The notes under the pieces are model-generated. The model had not been told where the DNA came from, did not search any database, and saw nothing but the letters and a program-made list of their open reading frames with translations. From Symbiodinium natans (taxonomy: Eukaryota > Sar > Dinophyceae > Suessiales > Symbiodiniaceae): 64,000 nucleotides of DNA. The DNA is taken from positions 403,857 through 467,856 of the forward strand of contig CAJNDS010002276.1 of assembly GCA_905221605.1 (NCBI GenBank), given 5' to 3'. Positions 53,164 through 61,626 of the stretch are shown piece after piece. Position numbers and translations under genes: made by a program. How positions within the stretch are numbered: position 1 is the first letter of the stretch; every line of letters begins with the position of its first letter.

Positions 53164-53371
53164 GCCAACGAACCAAAAAATTTAACACGGGCGATTTTGC
53201 GGGTTTGGGGTGTCAGGGCATTTTGGGGAGTTTGGGGCCCTGTAAGGCCTTTGGAAAAGCCCTCCCAAGGCCAACGAACCGAAAATTCCTGACACATTGT
53301 GATAGGGCGAGTTTGGTGGTTTGGGGTATCAGGGCGATTTTGGGGAGTTCGGGGCCCTATAAGGCCCTGGC
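53164..53371 (+). repeat. tandem repeat of about 105 bp, two copies
   Basis: Each copy has AAGGCCAACGAACC, GGGCGATTTTG or GGGCGAGTTTG, GGTTTGGGGT, TCAGGGC, ATTTTGGGGAGTT and GGGGCCCTnTAAGGCC. The first copy starts inside the integrase fragment's last codons. Confidence 0.8.
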
Positions 53372-55026
53372 TGTTGTTGTCATGGCCCGTACACTGCGCG
53401 GCGGTACTTTGCCACACAATCAATGTCCGTTGGCTGTGCACCCTGAACAAAATGCCGAAAAATTGCAGTGCTACCTGCGACCGAACAGAACACAGATGCT
53501 CGGGAGCCGAAGAAGGGTAGCAGAAGTGACAGGAGGCTCAGGGTTGAGGATGTGCGGTGGTTTCGCACAAAAGCCGAGCTTTTCGCAATGATTGCCCGAG
53601 ACTTTCCCAGAAGCCGGCCGTATGTGAAGGCTTACTGTGAGCATCATTGTGAGGGTCGCGCTGTACCGGTGGTTAGATGATTTTTCAGCTCTTTCCCCAC
53701 TAGGACTCAGCTGTTGTCCGCCCCAGGTGTAAGGCTCCTTTCTTGAACAAACCTTGGCGCAAAATTCTTTTGAAGTCCATAGGACACGCGTTGTGCCATG
53801 GTGACTGGTGAGAACACCCTACAGGGCATCCTCCGCGCGTTTCCGCCCCCAGGAGTGCCCTTGGATGTAGTCTTGGGGTCAGAAGAACACTAATAATGCT
53901 CCGTTATGGCCCCCTTGCCCTTACTACAATAACCCCCAATACACTACGCATTAACCAGACCCCTATATTATGTGGTGAGATGCTTCTGGGCTCTGAATTT
54001 TCCCAGTGCCAAAGGCCCATCTCGCCCGAGGTGTTTGGAGCGCTTTTTTTAATGCTTTTCGATTCCTGTCTGTTGCTACTACGAATTGCTGTTGCGATAG
54101 CCAAGATTACATCCAGGTGTACTGCTACTTCTCGTGGGAGTTCCTATTCTTGCTATTGCTACTTCTTGTATGACTGCCACGACCATGACTATCAGTATCA
54201 TCATTCCGATCGCTACTATTGTTACCATCTGTTCTTCCGATTTACGATGGGTTCCTATTGGATGTTCCTAATGTTATCGCTATTGTTTCGACAATAATGA
54301 GATTCTTCTTATTACTTGCCTTTACCACTACTGTTGTTTTTGCCTTTACGACCTCTACGTTTGCTTTTGCCTTTTTCGTTTTACGTTTCACTTTTGCTTC
54401 TGCGATTCTTTGCCTCCAAGCCCAACTTCGGGCAGGTCCCAAAATAGAGGGGTGACGAATCCCTCGCATAAGGGCCCCTCCAGAAAGTGTACCCCTCTTT
54501 GGAAACCTCCAAGTCCTTAAGCCCAAAAGGGCCCAAGTCCAAGCCCCTGCGCAAGTAGCCCAGGTGCATCCAGAAGTCTCCTTGGGGCTTGTTCTGCAAC
54601 CTGATGCTTCATGTGAGGTGCCGGCAGTGCAAGGCCATGGCAGGAGTGCTTCCTTACAAGCCCCAAGCTTGCAAGTCTGAGCCTTTCCCTCGGTTAGACT
54701 TCGCAGCAGTTGGTACTTGCCACCTTTTTTGGGTTAAGGGTTTGGCGTTAGTGGTTTATATCCATGTGTTTTGTCATCCTGCTCTAACTTCGCACACTCA
54801 AACCTAGAGTCGCTGATAGCAGCCCTTCAATGACAGAGGGGTCGAGGATCTCGCGCACGAGCAGGGTGTGGCAGCCTGCCAGGAATGGCTGCTCAGGCAA
54901 GACGTCTTAAGCAGACTAAGCTGATTTTATTCCTGGAGTAAGGTTCGGATTCGATAATTTGCTCCATTAGTATATTTGAGAGCACAATCCTTTTTTGGAA
55001 AGATTAAGTCTATAAAATCTACCAAA
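53372..55026. other. unassigned sequence with T-rich low complexity and an eroded family A element
   Basis: 54050-54420 is TTGCTATTGCTACTTC-type low complexity. 54436-54510 on the minus strand reads GAGGTTTCCAAAGAGGGGTA, GGGGCCCTTATGCGAGGG and CCCCTCTATTTTGGGACC, matching the order of family A. No gene is supported; frames of 128-133 codons lack domains. Confidence 0.4.
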
Positions 55027-55030
55027 AACT

Positions 55031-55586
55031 ATATACATATACATATATACATATATACATATATACATATATACATATATACATATATACATATATACAT
55101 ATATACATATATACATATATACATATATACATATATACATAACATATATACATATATACATATATACATAACATATATACATATATACATATATACATAT
55201 ATACATATATACATATATACATATATACATATATACATATATACATATATACATATATACATATACACATATATACATATATACATATATACATATATAC
55301 ATATATACATATATACATATATACATATATACATATATACATATATACATATATACAGATATACATATATTATTATTACAATATACATATATACATAATA
55401 AATTATATACATATATACATATATACATATATACATATATACATATATACATATATACATATATACATATATACATATATACATATATACATATATACAT
55501 ATATACATATATACATATATACATATATACATATATACATATATACATATATACATATATACATATATACATATATACATATATAC
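55031..55586. repeat. (ATACAT)n microsatellite
   Basis: About 550 bases of ATACAT with a few interruptions (AACATA near 55140 and 55168, ACACAT near 55265, TTATTATTACAA near 55370, AATAAATT near 55397). It keeps several frames open as IYVYMY; none is a gene. Confidence 0.99.
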
Positions 55587-55633
55587 ACCTCCTATTCGTT
55601 TTGTTTTGATACGAAATCTCTGTAGGTTATCTA

Positions 55634-55760
55634 GACCCTAAACCCCTCTTGCAGCCTTGGATTTGGTTTAGGGTTCAGGGTTTAGGGTTTGGGGTTTTGG
55701 GGTTTAAGGTCGGGGGTCTAAGGTTTAGGGCTGAGCGTTTAAGGTTTAGGGCCAGGGTTT
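55634..55760 (+). repeat. degenerate TTTAGGG array
   Basis: A CCCTAAA dimer at 55634-55648, then about 14 degraded G-strand units (TTTAAGG, TTTTGGGG, GTCTAAGG). No further array to the right. Confidence 0.85.
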
Positions 55761-55833
55761 CCGAAAGGTAAGCTGTCCAAGGCGGCTTTCCTTCACAGGT
55801 TTGAAGTATTCGGGCTTGCCCAAGGCAATCTGA

Positions 55834-56222
55834 AGGCTTCCCATCATTCTGGCCCCATTCTATAAATGTGACTCCGCCTTTCCCGGCCAGAGTGGGTAAG
55901 GGGTAGCTCAGGAAAGAATGAAAATTTCTCTCCTCCAGTAAGCAATCACATAAGAAATCCTTGGTTTCTGAAGGCCCTCACAGCTTCCACAAAACCGAAG
56001 CCCCGGCTTCCTGAAAGCTTTTCCTTTTAAGCTTCAAGGCTTCTTTAAAGACTGCAAGACCAGGGCTCCCCGCGGGCCGGGGCTTCCCATAATTCTGGTC
56101 CCATTCTATAAATGTGACTCCGCCTTTCCCGGCCAGAGCCCGTAAGGGGTAGCTCAGGAAAGAATGAAAATTTCTCTCCTCCAGTAAGCAATCACCAGGG
56201 CTCCCCGCGGGCCGGGGCCTCC
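55834..56222 (+). repeat. duplicated 115-bp module
   Basis: 55834-55951 and 56081-56194 share GGCTTCCCAT, TCTATAAATGTGACTCCGCC, GGTAGCTCAGGAAAGAATG and CTCCTCCAGTAAGCAATCAC with few differences. A third partial start (CCTCCTGTAATTCCGGTGCC) is at 56217. The word CAGGGCTCCCCGCGGGCCGG precedes copies two and three. Confidence 0.9.
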
Positions 56223-56330
56223 TGTAATTCCGGTGCCATTATATACATGGTTCACATTTATGGAAAGTTTGCTTGCTGTCGCACTTAATTTTTCAAAAAA
56301 AACATTTGTTTTTCTCCTGAAGAGGGAGGA

Positions 56331-56825
56331 TGGGCCCCCCCCCTTTGGGCAAAGGGGGGCTTAAGCCCCCCTTTAAGCCCCCCTTTAAGCCCCCCTTAAG
56401 CCCCCCTTCAAAGGGGTCCCTGCAAAGGGGGTCCCTTCAAAGGGGGGGGGGGCAAAGGGTCAAAGCCCTTAAGCCCCCCCTTAAGCCCCCCTTAAGCCCC
56501 CCCTCAAGCCCCCCCTTAAGCCCCCCCTGAAGCCCCCCCTTAAGCCCCCCCTTTAAGCCCCCCTTAAGCCCCCCCTTAAGCCCCCCCTTAAGCCCCCCCC
56601 CCCCTTAAGCCCCCCCCTTAAGCCCCCCCTTAAAGCCCCCTTCAAGCCCCCCTTTAAGCCCCCCTTTAAGCCCCCCTTTAAGCCCCCCTTTAAGCCCCCC
56701 TTTAAGCCCCCTTTAAGCCCCCCTTTAAGCCCCCCTTTAAGCCCCCCTTTAACCTTTAAGGCCCCCCCGTTTTAAGGGGCTTCAAACCCCCCTTTAAGCC
56801 CCTCTTTTTAAGCCCCCTTAAAACC
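56331..56825 (-). repeat. (TTTAAGCCCCCC)n C-rich array
   Basis: About 40 units of 10-12 bp, TTAAGCCCCCC or TTTAAGCCCCC. A mirror array in opposite orientation lies at 58278-58616. Confidence 0.95.
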
Positions 56826-56857
56826 CTAAAGCTCCCCCCTGAAGCCGCAACCAAGCC

Positions 56858-57305
56858 CCCCCCTCTGTGGAGGGTTTAGGCAGCAGTTTAAGAGGCCTAA
56901 TACTTGCTGGGCCTTTGGGCAATTTAAGAGGCGTAATACTTGCTGGGCCTTCTGCGGAGGGTTTAGGCAGCAGTTTAAGAGGCCTAATACTTGCTGGGCC
57001 TTTTTTGGAGGGTTTGGGCAGCAGTTTAAAAGGCGTAACACTTGCTGGGCCTTCTGCGGAGGGTTTAGGCAGCAGTTTAAGAGGCCTGACACTTGCTGAG
57101 CCTTTTGTGGAGGGTTTGGGCAGCAGTTTAAAAGGCGTAATACTTGCTGGGCCTTCTGTGGAGGATTTAGGCAGCAGTTTAAGAGGCCGAATACTCGCTG
57201 GGCCTTTTGTGGAGGATTCGGGCAGCAGTTTAAAACGTCTAAGAGGCGTAATACCTGCTGGGCCTTCGGTGGAGGATTTAGGCAGCAGTTTAAGAGGCCT
57301 AATGC
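56858..57305 (+). repeat. 51-bp minisatellite (17-codon period)
   Basis: About nine units of GAGGCCTAATACTTGCTGGG, CCTTCTGTGGAGGGTTTAGG and CAGCAGTTTAA; two subtypes alternate (GAGGCC and AAGGCG). Because 51 is divisible by 3 and stops are absent, two minus frames and one plus frame stay open through the array, giving KLLPKPSTEGPASI-type repeats. Coding is possible but unsupported. Confidence 0.9.
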
Positions 57306-57313
57306 GAGCATCG

Positions 57314-57598
57314 TGTTTGCAAATGGGGGGAGCTGCGCCCCCCCCAACCCCCCCCGCTTGTTTAAGCCGGGCAAACTCGCGTGGAAGCATATGAATCATG
57401 TCCAAAAAACAAAACAAAACATGGGGTTCTCGGCTTAGCCCCGCGCCACGTCACTGCCATGCAAATGGGGGGGCTGCGCCCCCCCCAACCCCCCCGCTTT
57501 TTTCTGCCGGGCAAGCTCGCGTGGAAGCATATGCATTATCTCTGAAAAAAAAAACATGGGGTTCTCGGCTTAGCCCCGCGCCACGTCACTGCCATGAA
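57314..57598 (+). repeat. tandem duplication of about 140 bp
   Basis: GCAAATGGGGGG, CTGCGCCCCCCCCAACCCCC, GCGTGGAAGCATATG and AACATGGGGTTCTCGGCTTA occur twice in order, with GCCCCGCGCCACGTCACTGC repeated as well. Confidence 0.9.
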
Positions 57599-57647
57599 CT
57601 CTCTGCTCCTTGAAACTCGAGTAATGAACACAAAAAACAAAAGAAGA

Positions 57648-58130
57648 AGCGAGCGGGGTGGAATTGCCCTTAAGCTCCCCTTTGAAAAGAGTCTTACTTC
57701 TAACCCAAAAAACAAAACAAGATTCGAGGGGGGTGGAATTTAGAATACATTCCCTTCTTTCTTTTTGTAAAGGGAAATGAATGTTTAGAGTCTCACTTCT
57801 CTTCGAAGAATGAAATCCAAAAACAAACACAAAATGTAAAACAAGATAAGGGGGGAATTTAGAATACATTCCCTAAAGTGAAATGTATGTTTAGAGTCTC
57901 ACTTCTCTGGTTTCGAATAATGAAATTCCAAAAAAATACAAAAATATAACAAGATTTGAGGGGGGTGGAATTTAGAACAAATTCCTCTCTCTCTCTCTTT
58001 TCAAATGGAAGTTAGAGTCTCAATTCTCTAGTTTCGAAGAACGAAATGCAAAAAACAAAACAAGATTCTAGGGGGGTGGAATTTAGAATATCTCTCTTAT
58101 CTTCAAGATAAAGCAATGTTTAGAGTCGCC
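57648..58130 (+). repeat. diverged tandem repeat of 105-120 bp, about five units
   Basis: Units carry GGGGTGGAATTTAGAATACA, TTTAGAGTCTCACTTCTC, CGAAGAATGAAAT and AAAACAAAACAAGATTC. Starts lie near 57650, 57727, 57848, 57958 and 58070. Confidence 0.85.
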
Positions 58131-58277
58131 CTTAAGCCCCCCTTTTTTAGCCCCTTTAAGCTCTCCCCCCCCTTCACCTCTCCAGCAGCCTGGTCCAAAG
58201 CTCTTTCTAGCCAGGTGCTTGCTCAGTCTTGCGGTTTCAGCTTCCTGCACCTCTTCACTTGATGGGCCCATCACCTT
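58131..58277. other. short unique spacer
   Basis: Begins with a TTAAGCCCCC patch; otherwise unique sequence between the satellite blocks. Confidence 0.5.
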
Positions 58278-58616
58278 TGCTCAAAGGGGGGCTTAAGGGA
58301 GGGCTTAAGGGGGGGCTTAAGGGGGGAGCAAAGGAGGGGGCTTTGGAGAAGACCCTTTGAAAGGGGCTTTAAAGGGGGCTTAAAGGGGGCTTCAAGGAAG
58401 GGCTAAAGGGGAGGCTGAAGGGGAGACTTAAGGGGGGGCTTAAGGGGGGCTTAAAGGGGGGCTTAAGGGGGGCTTAAAGGGGGGCTAAAGAAGGGATTAG
58501 GGGCTTAAAGGGGGCTTGAAAGGGGGTCTTAAAGGGGGGCCTAAAGGGGGCTTCAAGCGGAGCTTAAAGGGGGCTTCAAGGGGGGCTTGAAGGGGGGCTT
58601 CAAGGGGGCTTTGAAG
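58278..58616 (+). repeat. (GGGGGGCTTAA)n G-rich array
   Basis: About 28 units, the reverse complement of the unit at 56331-56825. Both blocks begin and end in unrelated sequence. Confidence 0.95.
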
Positions 58617-58757
58617 GCTTCTGCAGACTTTGTGTCTCGACGGCAGCGACCAGATACCTTGCTGGTTTTAGACAATTCGAGGCCCGCAGATACATGCAGA
58701 ATCCAAGAAGGCCAAAAGCTCTTGGCTGAAGACACTTTAAGAAGCTGGAGGAGGAGA

Positions 58758-59456
58758 GAAGACTGCAGTCTTCCGGGGTAATTACCCCGCAGAGACTAAG
58801 TCTGTTCCCGAGTCCCCACCCGAGCAAAGAGGAAAGACTTGGAACACTTTTCGCGCGCGGTAAAAATGCATCGAAAATGCGTTTAGCGACATGAAAAAAA
58901 ACGACGTGCGCAAATGAACGCGTTTCACGGCATGCAAAAGTGAACGCGTTTCGCGGCGTGCATGAGCAAACGCGTTTTGCGGCATGCACAAATGAACGCG
59001 TTTCGCGACGTGCACAAATGAACGCGTCACGCGGCATGTGCACATGAACGCGTTTTGCGGCATGCAAAAGTGCACGCGTTGCGCGGCATGTGATAATGAA
59101 CGCGTTACGCGACATGTGCAAATGAACGCGTCACGCGGCATGTGCAAATGAACGCGTTTCGCGGCATGTGCAAATGAACGCGTTTTGCGGCGTGTGCAAA
59201 TGAACGCGTTACGCGGCATGTGCAAATGAACGCGTTTCGCGGCATGTGCAAATGAACGCGTCATCGCGGCATGTGCAAATGAACGCGTTGCGCGTGCATT
59301 TTCGATGCACTTTTGTCGCATCATGAAAGCATTTTGCCGCATCATGAAAGCATTTTGCCGCATCATGAAATCATCACGAAAGGCATCACGGCTGCAAAAA
59401 ACCACCTCTCTCATAGGCAGAAGTGCCCCACCCTGCCCACAACACAGCTGAGAGGA
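58758..59456. repeat. palindrome-headed 26-bp minisatellite block, copy 1
   Basis: Begins with two adjacent perfect 16-bp palindromes, GAAGACTGCAGTCTTC (58758-58773) and CGGGGTAATTACCCCG (58774-58789). It continues through about 100 unique bases to a 26-bp minisatellite (58908-59292) of the form AACGCGTTTCGCGGCATGTG plus CAAATG. A CGCATCATGAAAGCATTTTG repeat follows at 59316-59375 and the block ends near AGCTGAGAGGA. The 26-bp unit has no stop in any minus-strand frame. Confidence 0.95.
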
Positions 59457-59528
59457 TCGAGGATCTAAGTTTGAGGAGTGTTGTTCTAGGACGCTTTGAT
59501 GCTAAACTGCATCAGAGTGCAGTTTCAA
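59457..59528. other. unique sequence with small palindrome
   Basis: AACTGCATCAGAGTGCAGTT at 59506-59525 is a hairpin-capable palindrome adjacent to the large inverted repeat. Confidence 0.6.
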
Positions 59529-59741
59529 CCCTCACAGGAGCATCGCTGCAGCCGATTTTGAGGCCAGAAAATTTGCGAGGAAGGAATTGCAACAGGATGC
59601 AGTTCTGAGGCTGCGGAGTTGTGGAGTGTAACAGCGTGGAACTCCACAACTCCGCAGCCTCAGAACTGCATCCTGTTGCAATTCCGATTACGAGCAAATT
59701 TTCTGGCCTCAAAATCGGCTGCAGCGATGCTCCTGTGAAGG
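59529..59741. repeat. large inverted repeat, arms about 100 bp, 13-base loop
   Basis: Left arm 59529-59627, right arm 59641-59741, loop 59628-59640. Arms match except for about seven bases around 59576-59583 and one near 59531. Folding would give a long near-perfect hairpin (GATTTTGAGGCCAGAAAATT pairs with AATTTTCTGGCCTCAAAATC). Confidence 0.95.
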
Positions 59742-60350
59742 TCGTTTGCAACCTTGAACACGTTCTTTCTCCGCCTTGTTCTGAAAATGAAGAGTCAAAT
59801 CATCTGTTGAAGAAGCACCAACACTCTGATCAACTTCACCTTCATCTCTGCCTTCTGGCGCTTTTTGGAAACTCGAGGCTCGCTTTTCGCCTTGGCTTTA
59901 ACAGCAGGCTTTGGACAGGGGTTGTTTCGGACTCTTCTGTCGCGTCCTGCTGTTTCCATTGTCACACGCCCGCCGGACCATCTTGCTGCCATTGCAGCAG
60001 TTCATGCCATCTTCAGAAACAAGAAAAAACACTGAAATTCAAGCCAAAATGCTGTAAATCATGCGCAAGCATAGATTCAATGCAACTTATTCACAAGACA
60101 GTTTATAAATGCATAACTTGATCTGGTCTGCCAAAATCTGAGAAATTCAAATCTAGACCACTTGGAAGGTAATGTTGAAGCACTCTGTTTCCACTGCAAT
60201 CAACATTCAACATTCAAAATCTTCATTTCAATGCAAATGCCAAAAAAATGGGCAGCGTTTCTGCATGCCCAACCCCCCTTCTCTGCAGGGTCATTTCCCT
60301 TCCTTCCCCACATTAGCTGAAGAGGGCGACTGTTTGGGCCTCCGCCCTCG
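59742..60350. other. unassigned sequence
   Basis: A plus frame of 166 codons ending at 60121 starts in the inverted repeat and includes a Cys-rich segment (CCFHCHTPAGPSCCHC and CCKSCASID). The opposite strand has a Lys-rich frame. Neither is recognised. Confidence 0.35.
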
Positions 60351-60402
60351 CCCTGTACCCCTACCTGTACCCCTACCTGTACCCCTACCTGTACCCCTAC
60401 CT
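60351..60402. repeat. 12-bp tandem repeat (TACCCCTACCTG)n
   Basis: Four to five perfect units. It encodes PVPL repeats on plus. Confidence 0.95.
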
Positions 60403-60510
60403 CTCGATACGCGCCACCGCCGCGCCGCCGCACCGCTCTCGGCCAGAGCTCCCCATCTCCCCCGCATGCACCGCCGCACCGCGCCGCCGCGCCGCCGGGA
60501 AGACTGCGGT

Positions 60511-61153
60511 GAAGACTGCAGTCTTCCGGGGTAATTACCCCGCAGAGACTGAGTCTGTTCCCGAGTCCCCACCCGAGCAAAGAGGAAAGACTTGGAACAC
60601 TTTTCGCGCGCGGTAAAAATGCATCGAAAATGCGTTTAGCGACATGAAAAAAAAAACGACGTGCGCAAATGAACGCGTTTCACGGCATGCAAAAGTGAAC
60701 GCGTTTCGCGGCGTGCATGAGCAAACGCGTTTCGCGGCATGCGCAAATGAACGCGTTTCGCGACGTGCACAAATGAACGCGTCACGCGGCATGTGCACAT
60801 GAACGCGTTTCGCGGCATGCAAAAGTGCACGCGTTGCGCGGCATGTGATAATGAACGCGTTACGCGACATGTGCAAATGAACGCGTCACGCGGCATGTGC
60901 AAATGAACGCGTTTCGCGGCGTGCAAAAGTGCACGCGTTTCGCGGCATGTGCAAATGAACGCGTTGCGCGTGCATTTTCGATGCATTTTTGTCGCATCAT
61001 AAAAGCATTTTGCCGCATCATGAAAGCATTTTGCCGCATCATGAAATCATCACGGAGCATTTTTGTCGCATCACGAAAGGCATCACGGCTGCAAAAAACC
61101 ACCTCTCTCATAGGCAGAAGTGCCCACACCGCGCTACAACACAGCTGAGAGGA
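60511..61153. repeat. palindrome-headed 26-bp minisatellite block, copy 2
   Basis: Same layout as the block at 58758: the two 16-bp palindromes at 60511-60526 and 60527-60542, the same unique lead and a shorter 26-bp minisatellite (60662-60975). The CGCATCATGAAAGC repeat comes next, with an extra CACGGAGCATTTTTGTCGCA piece, before the AGCTGAGAGGA end. The internal spread of CGTTTC/CGTTAC/CGTCAC unit variants has the same order in both copies, so the block was duplicated as a whole. Confidence 0.95.
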
Positions 61154-61601
61154 GCGCGGCGGTGCGGTGCAGATTTCTTTTGGCTTGGTGAGACCTTGTT
61201 TTGAGTGGGAAGAACCGTTTTCTGTTCGTTTTCTCGAAACTCGTTTGTCGGAACTCGTTTCCTGTTTGTGACCTGGTATTTGGTGACCAGAAGTGACTCA
61301 AGCCAGTTTAGGTCTGCACAGAGCTCAGCAGAGCACCTAAGAGGTGCTAGGAACCTACCCACAGTGTTTAGGAGTAGAAGTTCCATGGCTGAGTGCTTTC
61401 ACCTGAAGTACCTTTGTTTTCCCATGTCTGGCAGACAGTGTTTGAAGCTGGAGAGCCGTGCTCGCATTGGCTCAAGACGAGCGGAGCTCGAGAAGCTGTG
61501 AACAGCGCAGTGAAAAGAGTCCGCACTTCGTGCTGTGAGGGTTGAGTGTAGTCTTGACCTGAGGTCCCTTAGGCCCCGTAGCTGTGCCACGAGTTTCAAC
61601 G
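61154..61601 (+). promoter_or_regulatory. probable copia LTR or leader region (boundaries undetermined)
   Basis: Unique sequence between the satellite block and the candidate primer-binding site. By position it should contain the 5' LTR, whose 3' end might be the CA at 61597-61598. The partner LTR lies outside the window, so neither edge can be placed. Confidence 0.4.
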
Positions 61602-61613
61602 TGGTAGCGGAGC
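61602..61613 (+). promoter_or_regulatory. candidate tRNA primer-binding site
   Basis: TGGTAGCGGAGC begins with TGG, the complement of a tRNA CCA end, and matches TGGTAGCAGAG (complement of eukaryotic initiator Met tRNA 3' ends) at 10 of 11 bases. It stands 25 bases before the Gag ATG, a usual place for it. Confidence 0.5.
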
Positions 61614-61626
61614 TTCGTGCTCCAGC

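Noticed and set aside
54967-55588. Frames of up to 201 codons rich in IYVYMY
   Set aside because: Translation of the ATACAT microsatellite; no unique sequence supports a gene.
1486-55760. CRISPR array interpretation of the regularly spaced heptamer blocks
   Set aside because: The repeats are tandem 7-mers without constant-length spacers, spacing is irregular, orientations alternate and no cas genes are present.
58600-59414. 173- and 210-codon minus-strand frames with RVHLHMPR repeats
   Set aside because: Products of the stop-free 26-bp minisatellite; the reading shifts through all frames of the unit.
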